From Adineta ricciae (Eukaryota > Rotifera > Eurotatoria > Adinetida > Adinetidae): a stretch of 64,000 bases of DNA. The position numbers and the translations under genes are program-made. Below the pieces are notes generated by a model, which saw only the letters and a program-made list of their open reading frames with translations, made no database searches and was not told the DNA's origin. This document shows, one piece after another, positions 46,005 to 57,802 of this stretch. How positions within the stretch are numbered: position 1 is the first letter of the stretch; each line of letters begins with the position of its first letter. The stretch covers positions 1 to 64,000 of the forward strand of contig CAJNOJ010000393.1 in NCBI GenBank assembly GCA_905250025.1, given 5' to 3'.

Positions 46005-47859
46005 ATGGTGTACGTGCAATCAGTTTCATTTTTTGCAATTCAAGTTCAATTATTCATTATTTCTATCATTCCTTTCCTCAACACATTGTGAATTTTTGAA
46101 CTATTTCTATTCAGTATGTTAAAATAAATTAATGCAAACAATGTGTCTTTAAAATTAATAAAGAACATATGGGTCTATGATCCTTGATGACTTATTTTTA
46201 TAGCATTGAAATCAAAGCTGAATAGATAATATGGCATAGCGGCAAACTCGTGCAAACTCAAACGCAACAGAACGATTCATAAACGTGAATATAGACTAAC
46301 CGAATCGAGTTTCTGTTGGTATTCATCAACTGATGAAAGGGACTCATCTAGCTGAATAAATATTATTAAAAGTCATGTTCATCGCAAGAAAATTTTTCTT
46401 CTGATTTTTATCATAACACTACTGTTGCATTTGGGGGTGTGATCATGAAAATAATATAAGTTGATGAAATATCTATTAAAAAAAGAATGAGTAAAAGTCA
46501 CCATTGTGTTATGCTTATCGATTTACATCAGTATCAAAGCTATCAATTAATCGGTGATGCGACAGATCATGTGAAACCATAAGTTAGGAATATAATTTTG
46601 TCGATATTTTTCTAGATCAAATTATTTCGTTTCCAGAGTGAGAAATCGATTTGCTCTTTGCTTATGTAATATTCAGATCAAGTGGGACAAGTAAAATGAA
46701 ATTGTGACTGATAATGTTAAATTGTTTTCAAGAAAACTCATCTTCGAATGTTTTCTTCCGTATAGTCTTATCTCATATTGTGAAAATTCCATATTTTGAG
46801 CAGAAAACGCTAAAGTTCTCAATCCATTATTGCCTTTTCATACGTCATGCAGATCTAATTACGACGAAGACGTCAGTTTGGTTTAATTCTCTACTATCCT
46901 ATTTGCACATCGGTACTTTCCCTCGCGAGATTTTTGCATAAGATTTAATTTTCTCATTGCTCATAGCATCGGCGGGCCAGAGGGGGCAATTGCCTCCCCC
47001 CTGAAAAATTTTTGAAAGGAGAATAAATTTTTTCGCCTCAGAAAAAACGAATATCCGTGGTAATAATAACTGAAAAATTTTTTATTGCTCCCCCTGAAAT
47101 TTTCTCGCCGGCTCTCCGATGAGGTTCATAGTTACAGCAAATAAATAGAAATTGTTTTTACTATGTCAGATTCTTGGAAAATGACAAAAAAGACGTCCTT
47201 CGAGAAGTGTGTCATTATTAGCGTTGTCTTCGCTTGAGAGACGAAACTCAATATGCTTATTCGAAAACAGAACAAAGAAGAATGTAGAAGAATAGTAAGA
47301 GAAAAACAGATGAAGAATGATGTGAAGGTATGTTGTGAACATGCCTGTAACAGACATATTATATCGATTGCCAAAGAAAAAGAAAAACTCAATATTCTGT
47401 TTTATTTTAAGAAGGAAAATTTCCTTTCCTCATGCAACGTAAAGGAATTGTTTATAATGTATTCGGGGCTCTATAATAGCGAAGCAAAGAGAAAATGGCA
47501 ACGAAGTGAACAAGCCCATTAGTGCCACTTACAACTTTTTCATATATAAAAAAAGGTTTTCCGGACGTAAAAAATGTTTCGGTGAAAAAAGTGCGTAGTA
47601 AATTTTACAAACGTCTCAAAAAAAAACATCCGACGCCAAAAAAGATCCCGTTCCTTTTTTCACTCATATGCTAATTGCAATTGTTTCTTGTATGTAAATT
47701 GTGTATTTAAAAGAAGTAGCATGGTATTGTTACTCTAACTTATTTGATACTTTTTCATCAGCTCCACAAACCATACTCGACAATCTGAGAAATAAACCTC
47801 ATTAATCTACTAGTTAACGATTTTCAAAGTTTGTATTTTTGAACTAGAAGAATACAGTA
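46005..47859. other. intergenic stretch with one MITE
   Basis: Apart from the inverted-repeat element at 46967-47123, the sequence is AT-rich and no gene was seen. Open frames here have no recognisable family. Confidence 0.5.
46967..47123. mobile_element. 157-bp hAT-like MITE with 8-bp target duplication
   Basis: The left end CATCGGCGGGCCAGAGGGGG and the reversed right end CTCATCGGAGAGCCGGCGAG are similar. GGGGGCAATTGCC lies just inside the left end and TTGCTCCCCCTGAAATTT inside the right. Flanks GCTCATAG (46959-46966) and GTTCATAG (47124-47131) match at seven of eight bases, the 8-bp duplication expected of hAT elements. Non-coding, so mobilised only in trans. Confidence 0.6.
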
Positions 47860-48810
47860 ATGGGCGAACTTCTATTACATGGTAAAATAGATGATCATTC
47901 TTCAATAAAATCCAAGATTATTTCATTGTCAAAAAACGTTTCCGATAGATTTCGAGCAAATCGATTTCCTCTCATATTTCTCTTAATTATTCCATGTGTA
48001 CTTACATATCATTATAGAATCTACTCAACGAATCAGATTTTAATAAAGAAATATCGTATAGCTCATTGTATGACAGGGGTTCCTCGAACTCTTTATAAAG
48101 AAGAAGTTTATGTTTCATATCGTCGACAAGCATTGAATATTCTTCCCGGCGATCTTTTCCTTATTCTTCAACGTATGAAAACAACTGAAGTGTCTCATGG
48201 TGTAACAATAAATGCATATGCGGACGATCAATATCAAACTGCAATCAATTATCTTTCCCCGAAAAAACTTGAATGGATTTCTATTAATGATACATTAGGT
48301 GCTGTAAATGACGCATTTGGTTATGCGAAATGGAAACGTTGTTTAGACTATATTGAAACAGTCGAAAAAGCAAATCGATTCCGATATGATTTTATCGTTC
48401 GAACGCGACCAGATTTGATTATTCCAAAAGATTTACCAACAGTAAATCTTTTACCACACGATCGAATCTTAATCAATCCATATTACGAATGTTCAGAAGA
48501 TATCCCATCTGGATATACACAAACATGGTCTGATCATCAAGCACCATGTGACAACAAAAATTATGGCTTATCGGATATGTTTGCCATAATACCACGTTCG
48601 TTAGCAGATCCTTATATGAATGTAGCATATACACAGAATTTACCACGTCATATTTGTGGATCACGGGCAAGTCATTCGGAATGTGCGATTAGGGCTGTAC
48701 TTGTGAAAGCAAATATTACATTCGAACTTTGGCCATTTATTGTTAAAATCAGTCGATCAGCTCAGTTCTGCAAGGTACAAGAATGGAATCGATTTAATTC
48801 CTGGTGTTAA
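47860..48810 (+). CDS. type II membrane glycosyltransferase-like protein
   Basis: 316 residues, single exon. A short basic cytosolic N-terminus and one hydrophobic segment at about residues 36-50 (FPLIFLLIIPCVLTY) give a type II Golgi-type topology. The lumenal domain has RYDFIVRTRPDLIIPKDLP and a LSDMFAIIPRSLADPY block, as in a widespread but poorly characterised glycosyltransferase-like family. Asp residues in TRPD and SDMF are candidates for nucleotide-sugar and metal binding (inference). Several Cys residues suggest disulphides. It probably adds sugars to secreted or surface proteins; donor and acceptor are unknown. The frame is intact. Confidence 0.65.
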   Translation: MGELLLHGKIDDHSSIKSKIISLSKNVSDRFRANRFPLIFLLIIPCVLTYHYRIYSTNQILIKKYRIAHCMTGVPRTLYKEEVYVSYRRQALNILPGDLFLILQRMKTTEVSHGVTINAYADDQYQTAINYLSPKKLEWISINDTLGAVNDAFGYAKWKRCLDYIETVEKANRFRYDFIVRTRPDLIIPKDLPTVNLLPHDRILINPYYECSEDIPSGYTQTWSDHQAPCDNKNYGLSDMFAIIPRSLADPYMNVAYTQNLPRHICGSRASHSECAIRAVLVKANITFELWPFIVKISRSAQFCKVQEWNRFNSWC

Positions 48811-49134
48811 TTGATGCAAATTGAATACGTGAATCCTTGCTAAAGGTGAAATATTCATACCGACACTTATCCATTGAACTGTTATTTCTAAAAACTCTAC
48901 AAAATGATTGATGTATTTGGTTTCTTGTAAAGATTAACTTGAGAAAATTTAATCTGAACCTGAAATAACACAGAATATTGCATGACTACTATTGTTCTTG
49001 TCGAGGATATAGTCATACGAATAATTCTTTTGTTTATGAATAAAATAGAAGTGTTGCATGATTAATTAGTTCTAGCTTTGATGTCGATAGACATTTCTGT
49101 TGAATTGTGGTTCAGTAATTGTTCCGAGAAAAAA

Positions 49135-50844
49135 ATGGCAACAGCAGAAAATATTTTTGGCGACGTTGAAGATGATGATGACACAAACGATTCCCGTTAT
49201 TTTGATATTCCTTATGCTGACACTGAAGATAAATCGTATTTCTCATCAATTCTCAATTCACCTTTGTTAATAATCGAAGAAACTATCAAACCATTCGAAC
49301 ATCTAGTTGATGACGTTGCTACTAAACTCTACCTAATTAAACAACAATTAATCGTCAATGATCTCTATGAATTAACCTTAGATGAATTATCCGCGATTCA
49401 CTTATACATTTGGGAACGATCACCATTCACAACAAGCATTTCTTATCTTATTAATGAAACAATTCGCCGTGGATTTACCGACGAATTTCGCACGTGGACT
49501 CCATATTTAAACTTATTATTCACATCTCTGAATAAACTATTGCCAATAGAACCTCATTCGATCGTATACAGCGGTGTTCGTTCATGTAATTTATCTTCTC
49601 AATACAAAGATAATGAAATCTATACATGGTGGACATTCACTACTTGTTTACGATCGATCGATCAAATAAAACTACCTCACTACTTAGGCAAATCTGGTCT
49701 ACGTACTTTATTCAAGATCGAATGTTACAGCGGAAAACAAGTTCCATTCTCTGATGAAGATGAAGTAATATTAATGCCGGGTTTTCATTTTCAAGTGATC
49801 GGACAACTTCCTCTGTTAGATGATTTAACTACGATCTTCATCCGAGAGATTCCACCATCTTCAAATGAAATTTTTCAACCTATATCATCGAATATGACGC
49901 AAAGTGAATCGAGAGAACAAGTTTTGTCATCAGTGAAGAAAATCAAATCACGAAAAACTTTTAAACATGCCGCCAATCGAATTAGAAAAATGTCGAAAGC
50001 AATACATTTCTGTTCGAATCATATTCTTGATTTGTCCGGAAGAAAATGCTCGATGGATTTCTTCAAATTTAATTTAAACGAACGTTTGACCGAAGATGTA
50101 ACAATTCTGAATTTATCGAAAACGAGTTTAACAAAAGAAAAAATCAAAATCATTGCTCAAGTTTTACAAGCAAATTCCACTCTTATCGAACTCAATTTAA
50201 GTTACAATTCAATTGGAAACTTCGGTTGTTCACTTCTTACTCATCCATTACAGAAAAATCGCAAGTTAATCACCTTAAACTTATACAATACCAAACTCTC
50301 TTCAGATGCTGCACAAGACTTATCGAAAATCTTAATGTTTAATCATCATTTACAATCACTACATTTGGGTGTCAACGCACTGAGTAATTTAGGAATGAAA
50401 TATCTACTCAACGATCAAATTCAACTACAATATTTGAATATATGTTGCAATCGAATTAATCAACATGGTTGTATTCATTTAGCACAATTCTTAGAACACA
50501 ACCGAACATTGAAGCAATTGGATATAGGAGGAAATCCAATTGAAGATAACGGAATGAAAATAATCTTCAATGGTCTAATTAATAACGAAACATTGATTGA
50601 TTTACGAATGTGGCATTGTCAAATAACTGATTTTCAAATAATATACAATTTATTCGAGACACATTCAACATTGAAACAATTGGATTTCGAAGGAAATCAA
50701 ATAACTGATGTGCATACTCAATTATTAATATCATTCTTAGAGAATAACAAAACGTTAGAGAGAATCAATTTGTCTCACAATAGAATATCAGACAAAGTCA
50801 AAGAAACACTTCAATTGACAAACAATATTTCACTAGTAATTTGA
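49135..50844 (+). CDS. ADP-ribosyltransferase-like domain fused to leucine-rich repeats
   Basis: 569 residues from the Met at 49135 (MATAEN, matching other ART starts here); an in-frame Met at 49081 is the alternative. An acidic N-terminus is followed by the helical ART front (TIKPFEHLVDDVATKLYLIK, LTLDELSAIHLYIW), then the catalytic fold. The strand that should read (I/V)(Y/W)RG reads VYSGV, so the NAD-binding Arg is replaced. TFTTCLRS stands for the Ser motif, and DEDEVILMPG keeps the ExE Glu pair. From about residue 300 there are eight or more ribonuclease-inhibitor-type repeats (LIELNLSYNSIGNFG, LKQLDIGGNPIEDNG, LERINLSHNRISD), like the sensor half of NLR proteins. ADP-ribosylation may be lost; NAD or protein binding may remain (inference). 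Confidence 0.85.
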   Translation: MATAENIFGDVEDDDDTNDSRYFDIPYADTEDKSYFSSILNSPLLIIEETIKPFEHLVDDVATKLYLIKQQLIVNDLYELTLDELSAIHLYIWERSPFTTSISYLINETIRRGFTDEFRTWTPYLNLLFTSLNKLLPIEPHSIVYSGVRSCNLSSQYKDNEIYTWWTFTTCLRSIDQIKLPHYLGKSGLRTLFKIECYSGKQVPFSDEDEVILMPGFHFQVIGQLPLLDDLTTIFIREIPPSSNEIFQPISSNMTQSESREQVLSSVKKIKSRKTFKHAANRIRKMSKAIHFCSNHILDLSGRKCSMDFFKFNLNERLTEDVTILNLSKTSLTKEKIKIIAQVLQANSTLIELNLSYNSIGNFGCSLLTHPLQKNRKLITLNLYNTKLSSDAAQDLSKILMFNHHLQSLHLGVNALSNLGMKYLLNDQIQLQYLNICCNRINQHGCIHLAQFLEHNRTLKQLDIGGNPIEDNGMKIIFNGLINNETLIDLRMWHCQITDFQIIYNLFETHSTLKQLDFEGNQITDVHTQLLISFLENNKTLERINLSHNRISDKVKETLQLTNNISLVI

Positions 50845-51035
50845 TAGTAATCGATACACTTTTTTTATATTGACGTTGGGTAAATTTCAATAAGGTATTT
50901 TCTGTTGGAATTGAACCTTTTCATAGTGAATAAGAATGAAAAAAAAGAGAGAAGTAAAACTTTGTAAGAACTGATTCTGTTGCTTTTTCGTTCTGACATT
51001 TGACAATAATTTATTCTCTCTTGAGAAAATCAATT

Positions 51036-51650
51036 TTAAACTCCATAGTTCATCATATTCATACCCATCCTGGAGCGATTTACTTTTCTATTCATTCCCC
51101 ATACACAGATTGCAATAATAGCGATTGCAAAAAGACCATGTGCGATATAATTGATAATCAAAAGAGTAAATGCTGCTTTATATAAATGCGATTGACAATA
51201 AGTACTCGTTATATCCGGATTACTTCCTTGAACACCATCCGCTTTTGCTCCAAATATCCAAACTGAACCTGCAATTAGCCAAGCAAAGCTAAATATACCT
51301 AAAATAGTGTGTAACACAAGAACAAGAACAAGAAGCACAATGCCGATCGTCTCATGAAACGAATAAATACATTGAACTACAATGACTCCAATTAAAGCAA
51401 AAACAATCAGTCCGAGATGAACTGCTGCATGAACAATCATATAAATCGGTATCATTGGTTGCATTGGACATTGACCAAAATAATGTATGGCAAGGCCGAG
51501 ATGAACTGCAGCGTATATAATCACGAGAGGAATGACAATAAAATGGCATCGGAAAGAATAGAAACGAATAACAAGTTGAAGGAATATATTCCGACCTGAT
51601 TCGAATGGATCGAAAATTCGATTCCGATTTCTCATATATTGAGAAAACAT
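51036..51650 (-). CDS. TMEM272-like four-pass membrane protein
   Basis: 204 residues, single exon. Four hydrophobic segments are visible. The two N-terminal ones each begin with an AAVHLGL motif (VIPLVIIYAAVHLGLAIHYFG and MIVHAAVHLGLIVFALIGVIV) and look like an internal duplication. The third and fourth flank the family block (HTILGIFSFAWLIAGSVWIFGA, then a Cys-containing loop STYCQSHLYKAAF). This loop-plus-helix pattern is characteristic of TMEM272-like proteins, whose function is unknown. The basic C-terminus is cytosolic. Intact. Confidence 0.75.
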   Translation of the reverse strand: MFSQYMRNRNRIFDPFESGRNIFLQLVIRFYSFRCHFIVIPLVIIYAAVHLGLAIHYFGQCPMQPMIPIYMIVHAAVHLGLIVFALIGVIVVQCIYSFHETIGIVLLVLVLVLHTILGIFSFAWLIAGSVWIFGAKADGVQGSNPDITSTYCQSHLYKAAFTLLIINYIAHGLFAIAIIAICVWGMNRKVNRSRMGMNMMNYGV

Positions 51651-52170
51651 TTGAAATCTAAAATTATTAAAGTTTCATTGCATACTTCTTTCACGAAGAA
51701 AAGGCGAAAAAACCATGTGACTGTATCGTTTGTCAGGTAGAGACGATACTCGTAGTCATTGACGCCCAATTATGTATATGTACTTATAATACGACACCAC
51801 TCACACCGTTTTGAAATATTCAATGAAAAAAAACGATAAATACAAGATCAGTTGTTATATCTGATTCATCGTTTTCCTTCCCGCGTTTCGTCATTGACTA
51901 TACGTCATTCAAAGCAAAGGAAGTAGAAAAAAAAATTTATATAACACTACGCCTTTAATTAGTCATTATGATTCGCGAAGGAAAATGTGATATGACAACC
52001 AAACTCATGAATATTAACAGTCCGTTGAATTTGTCTCATTTATACGAGTTTTAATCAAAACTGTCTTATGACAAGGCAGTTCTATTTAAAAAGGCATACG
52101 AATAGAACATTGTTGGCACTAGAAATCTCATTTTTTGTTTTTCTTCAGCCTAATTGCGCCACATTTGTAC
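51651..52170. other. intergenic stretch
   Basis: No supported coding or repeat feature. Confidence 0.5.
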
Positions 52171-53121
52171 TTATGTGTGTGCCACTGTTGGCGTAATGTG
52201 TGTTCTTTGTTGTAAATTGAGTATTTTTATTTTGTTGCGCAACTCGGGTATGGAGCCAAGACATACGAACGGTAATAACATAATGGGAAAATACGAGAGA
52301 TAGTAGAGTGCTGGCAATGCATCATTAGCCCAATCAGTTGAACCACTTAAATGAACAATGTCGATAATGGACAGTGGTAAGTCAAAACATAAATATGTTG
52401 ATGACATAAGAATGGTATTGATAGTTATTTTCCGTTGCTTTCGCCATTCCACATTTCGTTGAACTCGATGCTTTTGCCAAATAATGCGTGCGAACAATGC
52501 TACGCTCAAAATAGTGATAAGAAACGTTGGTACTATAGCAAAACCAATTCGTTCTATCATGGCCAAAATCGGGATCGAATGGTAACATCCAGGTGTACCA
52601 CAGTAATTCTGTGAAAAGTTGAAGGTATTGTGACACGGTGGTGCAAAAATGACTATGATATAGAAACAAAGCATCGAAATAACTAGCACAAATAATGGCA
52701 GATAATGCACGAGCAAACGTTTTCCACGATTATCTACCAATGATTTGTGAAAGATTAGAAGATGTCGTTCAAATGATGTCCACATGAGTAAAACGAGATC
52801 AATGAAAAAGAAGCCATAGTCAATAAACCACCAAATGAGACAAATTGCTGTTGAAGTTGGACGAACAGCACCTGTTCGAAAATATTGTATATGTAATGGA
52901 ATATCGATCAGTTGATAGACCGTATTAAAAGAAAGTATAAGTATTATGGTATGGTTATACAGACTTTCTCGTAGTTTCCGCTGTTTAAAGATGTGATAGA
53001 GTGCGAAGATGGAACACGCAATTGCAGGAATGTCAAGCAGAAGAAAAATCCAGAAACGTAATGGTTCTACGAATTTATCCTCTGAAGATGACGATATATT
53101 GTTCTCAACAGACGATGTCAT
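52171..53121 (-). CDS. rhodopsin-like seven-transmembrane receptor (GPCR), single exon
   Basis: 316 residues starting at the ATG complementary to 53119-53121. Seven hydrophobic segments are seen. TM3 ends in TSFERHLLIFHK (an ERH variant of DRY). A Cys pair in the second extracellular loop (NYCGTPGCYH) sits where the disulphide is expected, and the third loop is basic (KHRVQRNVEWRKQRK). TM7 ends LLPFVCLGSIPELRNK. Its layout and the FVCLxSxPE ending match the 40.6-kb receptor, which is on the other strand. Ligand unknown; the frame is intact. Confidence 0.85.
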   Translation of the reverse strand: MTSSVENNISSSSEDKFVEPLRFWIFLLLDIPAIACSIFALYHIFKQRKLRESLYNHTIILILSFNTVYQLIDIPLHIQYFRTGAVRPTSTAICLIWWFIDYGFFFIDLVLLMWTSFERHLLIFHKSLVDNRGKRLLVHYLPLFVLVISMLCFYIIVIFAPPCHNTFNFSQNYCGTPGCYHSIPILAMIERIGFAIVPTFLITILSVALFARIIWQKHRVQRNVEWRKQRKITINTILMSSTYLCFDLPLSIIDIVHLSGSTDWANDALPALYYLSYFPIMLLPFVCLGSIPELRNKIKILNLQQRTHITPTVAHT

Positions 53122-53640
53122 TTGGAAAATGTGAGAATTAAAAGAACAATTTTTATTCTTTTCCTTAAATACGAGGAAAAGATTATGTTTTTTTTTGCTT
53201 TCTATTTCAATCTAGTTGACATTTTGTTCATGCATAAACGAAATGTATGGAAGAGTGTTTGGTTGACGTTACCAATATAATGACAGTGACAAATGAAACG
53301 AGACAGAAGGACAAAAATTACGATGAAAGAGAAAAATCTTGGATAATGTCTTTTAAAAAGTTTTATCTTTTTGAAAACAAATAAATTGAGCATATTGTTA
53401 CATATGAAGTATTTTCGATTTAAACAGTTGTATTGATGTAAACGATACCATAGCAGAATATGGTACATGGGAGCCTTATCCATGTTTTCTATTGCTAAAT
53501 GCTTAAATAGATTCTCAAATATTGTAGAAGTCCTGAACTTGTAATCATAATATTCACTATCTGAATATCAATATTTTGAAGAAATTTTTGTCTCTTTTCC
53601 AATCGAATTCACGACAAGGACACCACTGATGTAGAACTAA
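53122..53640. other. intergenic stretch
   Basis: No supported gene; the short open frames are probably random. Confidence 0.45.
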
Positions 53641-53647
53641 TTATTAT

Positions 53648-54204
53648 GTTGTCAGAGAAACACATCGTCACCGAAAATTGTCAAACCATTTGCAAATTTG
53701 ATTACTATCAAAGGAAGATCGTATCATGTTGTAAGTGATATCTTTCATCTGATTTAATGAATATCGACATGACATACTTTTTTTGAAAAGATCGCAAGAG
53801 GTTCCTTAAATAGCAACATATTTGTGAATAAGAAAGTTTATTTTGTTTTATGTCACGTGTGCTCCTTCTTGAAAACTGTCATAGATAAATCTATTATAAT
53901 CATTTTCTACTTTCCTTTTGCATAATTTATCCAACAATATTCTATGTCTATGCAATTCTTTTATTTCCATGTGATAATTATTCAATGGGATTTTAGCAAT
54001 CAAGTATGTGACTTCGCCAATTGTTATCTACCCGGTGGTAGTCCTATTGGTTTCTTTTATCTTCCAGTTAATAATAATCTGCCAATTTTAATTGATATTA
54101 TATCAAATAGAATTCTCATTGGACGAATAACGACGAATGTTAATACAATTACTATCGGATTTGATACTTTATCTAGTTGGATGAGCACCGTTTCTAACTG
54201 TTAA
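53648..54204 (+). CDS. possible small two-exon gene, unknown
   Basis: A frame at 53648 (HIVTENCQTICKFDYYQRKIVSCC) runs into a GTAAGT donor near 53731. A second piece after a GGGATTTTAG acceptor (53998) reads NQVCDFANCYLPGGSPIGFFYLP and ends SSWMSTVSNC at 54204. Both parts are Cys-containing, as in a secreted peptide, but I do not recognise a family and cannot show that they join. Low confidence. Confidence 0.25.
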
Positions 54205-54352
54205 TTACGCTGAGAAAACCCTTTTTTGAGATCTCATTTATATTATTTATTTTTTTCTGAGTTAACTCGATTGATTATACAACGATCGTACGTTCTGTGC
54301 AAATCTCTCGTACGAAAGCAAAAGTATGAAGTACGGTAAAGTTAAATTTATT

Positions 54353-55791
<1,439 letters not shown>

Positions 55792-55881
55792 CTGAAAAAA
55801 CTAAAATATGTAAATTATTGTTTCATGTCTTGGACATACCGAAACAAATCCCCATGAATTCCTTTCAAATAGAGAACAACC

Positions 55882-55967
55882 ATGATGAAAATCCACATTG
55901 TCGTTGTTGGTTTCTTTGCAATCATTGCTTTGTCAGTTGAAGTGCAAAAGTCAAGCACTTTAAATAG
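55882..55967 (+). CDS. signal-peptide exon in inverted orientation (likely belongs to the aspartic protease)
   Basis: ATGATGAAA opens a frame MMKIHIVVVGFFAIIALSVEV, a good secretion signal, and continues QKSSTLNR before a GTATAC donor. It ends in phase 2. The first protease exon on the minus strand begins in the phase needed to complete that codon (AG + A), and its residues RIHINRFRP read on naturally. No other downstream exon on the + strand was found. It may be an inverted exon, an assembly error, or the start of an unrelated divergent gene. Confidence 0.5.
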
Positions 55968-56185
55968 GTATACGATCATGCTGATTCTTCAAGGACAATG
56001 TTATTCGTGTAAATACAACTATATTTTAGTAAACAGAACAACAATGAGTCAATCTTCAATCATCCAACTTGTTAACGCCCAATAACAGAAAAACAAAACA
56101 TCACCTTCGCTCCTTTCTTTCATTTACAAGGTATGGATTAGATGAGATAAAAGACCTCAACCTTCTTTGTGCCCTCATATTTATT

Positions 56186-57802
56186 TCATAAATCATAAAA
56201 TCGAAGTAAATCTAAATCTGTATATATCACAAGACAATTTTGATTCATCAACGTCGCTGCACTAATTCTTTCCGCTTCGTATTCGATTGTCTCTGTATGT
56301 CGACCACTTGAATCAATTAAATAGAATTTACCTTGAAACATGAAACTAATGAGAAACTGTTGTTTTGGCAAAGCAAGGAGGCCACCAGTGAATTCTTGAC
56401 TAAGATTCACGGTTTGAAGTATTTTCATTTTGTCATACGGATTGTGTAACTGAAATGAGAACATACATGGAACGTTTTTTCTCTCGCGATGCTTAATCAA
56501 AGCACCGAGACGTGTACCATCACTATTGAATCTTATTTCCAAGATTTCGTCGTCGACATCACACAGAATAGGTGCTTTGAATGTTTTGTATAACTTCCAG
56601 TTGGACATGTTATATTCCTCGATAATCGGTTTGTCTACACTATTTACAAGAAAGGTATCTTCATAACATGTGCAAGAATACTTCATTTCAGAAAACTCCA
56701 TCATGATTCTAATTGGATGATCAATATTATCAACGTACAATGCATACAGGTTTTGTCCAACCAAAATAAGAAATCGATTAAGAAACGATGACCAACACAT
56801 ATCGTGTATACGATTAAAATCATGTCCAATCTTCAGTTTTTCTCGTGCATATTGATCGACAACACAAAACTCATTTTCGAGGCAATATATCAAATATTTC
56901 TCATTGGCAGTTATGACATCTCTGTATCCATCAATACGCAGCCGTAATCTTGGTTTTTCTTTCAAAACGTATAAAGTTTGCGTTCCATAAGTAGAAGATT
57001 CACATTTTGTATTTGCAGAAAGAACGGTGTCAGATTTCTGTGATTTATGTTTGCTTGTTGTATGCAAGACTTGCTGGTTTCCTACACGTGTACTAAACGG
57101 TGGTCGTATCAATGCTACTGGCGGGTCAAGTTGCCGTATATGAATGATACGTAAACCATGACCTTGATCAATGCAACCCAAGACTTGAAAATAACTGCAT
57201 GGTAAGAGCAGAACTTCACGTTCGTTTGGATGATGGGAATGATTTTGAATTAACTTGCCGTGTAAAGAATCAATGTTGAATAGTGTTCGTTTTCCTGTTT
57301 TACCAAGAAATAATTCAGCCTGCTGGAGTGAAGTGGTGCACGAACTAAACCCCCACCAAATGAATGTTTCACGTTCTTTAAATTGGTTACTAAGATCAGC
57401 TTTAACTCCGCGCCATATCGTTCCTCTCTCATCGGGTAACTTCCAAAGTGCTGTTAGATATAACTTTAGATACAAGAACCAAGGGATCAGTTTTTCACGA
57501 TTCTGATCGCGAAGAGCAGCATTTAGTTGTCGATAAAGTGAATCCATACTGTACAAGTAGATAGCTGCACGTTCATCGATGGTCAAACCGTCAAGTAGCG
57601 TCTTGCATTTTCTTCTTGCAATCCAAATATCAGCTGCAACATTGTCAAGTAGATGCTCGATCGGTTCGATCGAGTCTTGTAGAGAGACCAAGTCAGCATT
57701 TTCATAACCTTTGATTGGGGCTAAATCATCAAGTGGTTCATCAACGAGATCGAGAAAGCGTTCAGTCGGGATGCGATCTTTGTTAACGCTGGCACTTGCC
57801 AT
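56186..57802 (-). CDS. ADP-ribosyltransferase with propeller-like C-terminal region, intact
   Basis: 538 residues in one exon. N-terminal part: GYENADLVSLQDSIEPIEHLLDNV and LTIDERAAIYLYSM (helical front). Catalytic fold: TIWRGVKADL gives the NAD-binding Arg, WWGFSSCTTS the Ser motif, and NEREVLLLPCSYFQV the ExE Glu pair, so the full Arg-Ser-Glu triad is kept. It should transfer ADP-ribose from NAD to protein, most likely to Arg. There is no signal peptide, so a cytosolic site is likely. From about residue 285 the sequence is a series of beta-strand-like repeats (YLIYCLENEFCVVD, RFLILVGQNLYALYVD, FLISFMFQGKFYLID) with WD- or NHL-propeller character, probably a substrate- or partner-binding part (inference). 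Confidence 0.85.
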   Translation of the reverse strand: MASASVNKDRIPTERFLDLVDEPLDDLAPIKGYENADLVSLQDSIEPIEHLLDNVAADIWIARRKCKTLLDGLTIDERAAIYLYSMDSLYRQLNAALRDQNREKLIPWFLYLKLYLTALWKLPDERGTIWRGVKADLSNQFKERETFIWWGFSSCTTSLQQAELFLGKTGKRTLFNIDSLHGKLIQNHSHHPNEREVLLLPCSYFQVLGCIDQGHGLRIIHIRQLDPPVALIRPPFSTRVGNQQVLHTTSKHKSQKSDTVLSANTKCESSTYGTQTLYVLKEKPRLRLRIDGYRDVITANEKYLIYCLENEFCVVDQYAREKLKIGHDFNRIHDMCWSSFLNRFLILVGQNLYALYVDNIDHPIRIMMEFSEMKYSCTCYEDTFLVNSVDKPIIEEYNMSNWKLYKTFKAPILCDVDDEILEIRFNSDGTRLGALIKHRERKNVPCMFSFQLHNPYDKMKILQTVNLSQEFTGGLLALPKQQFLISFMFQGKFYLIDSSGRHTETIEYEAERISAATLMNQNCLVIYTDLDLLRFYDL

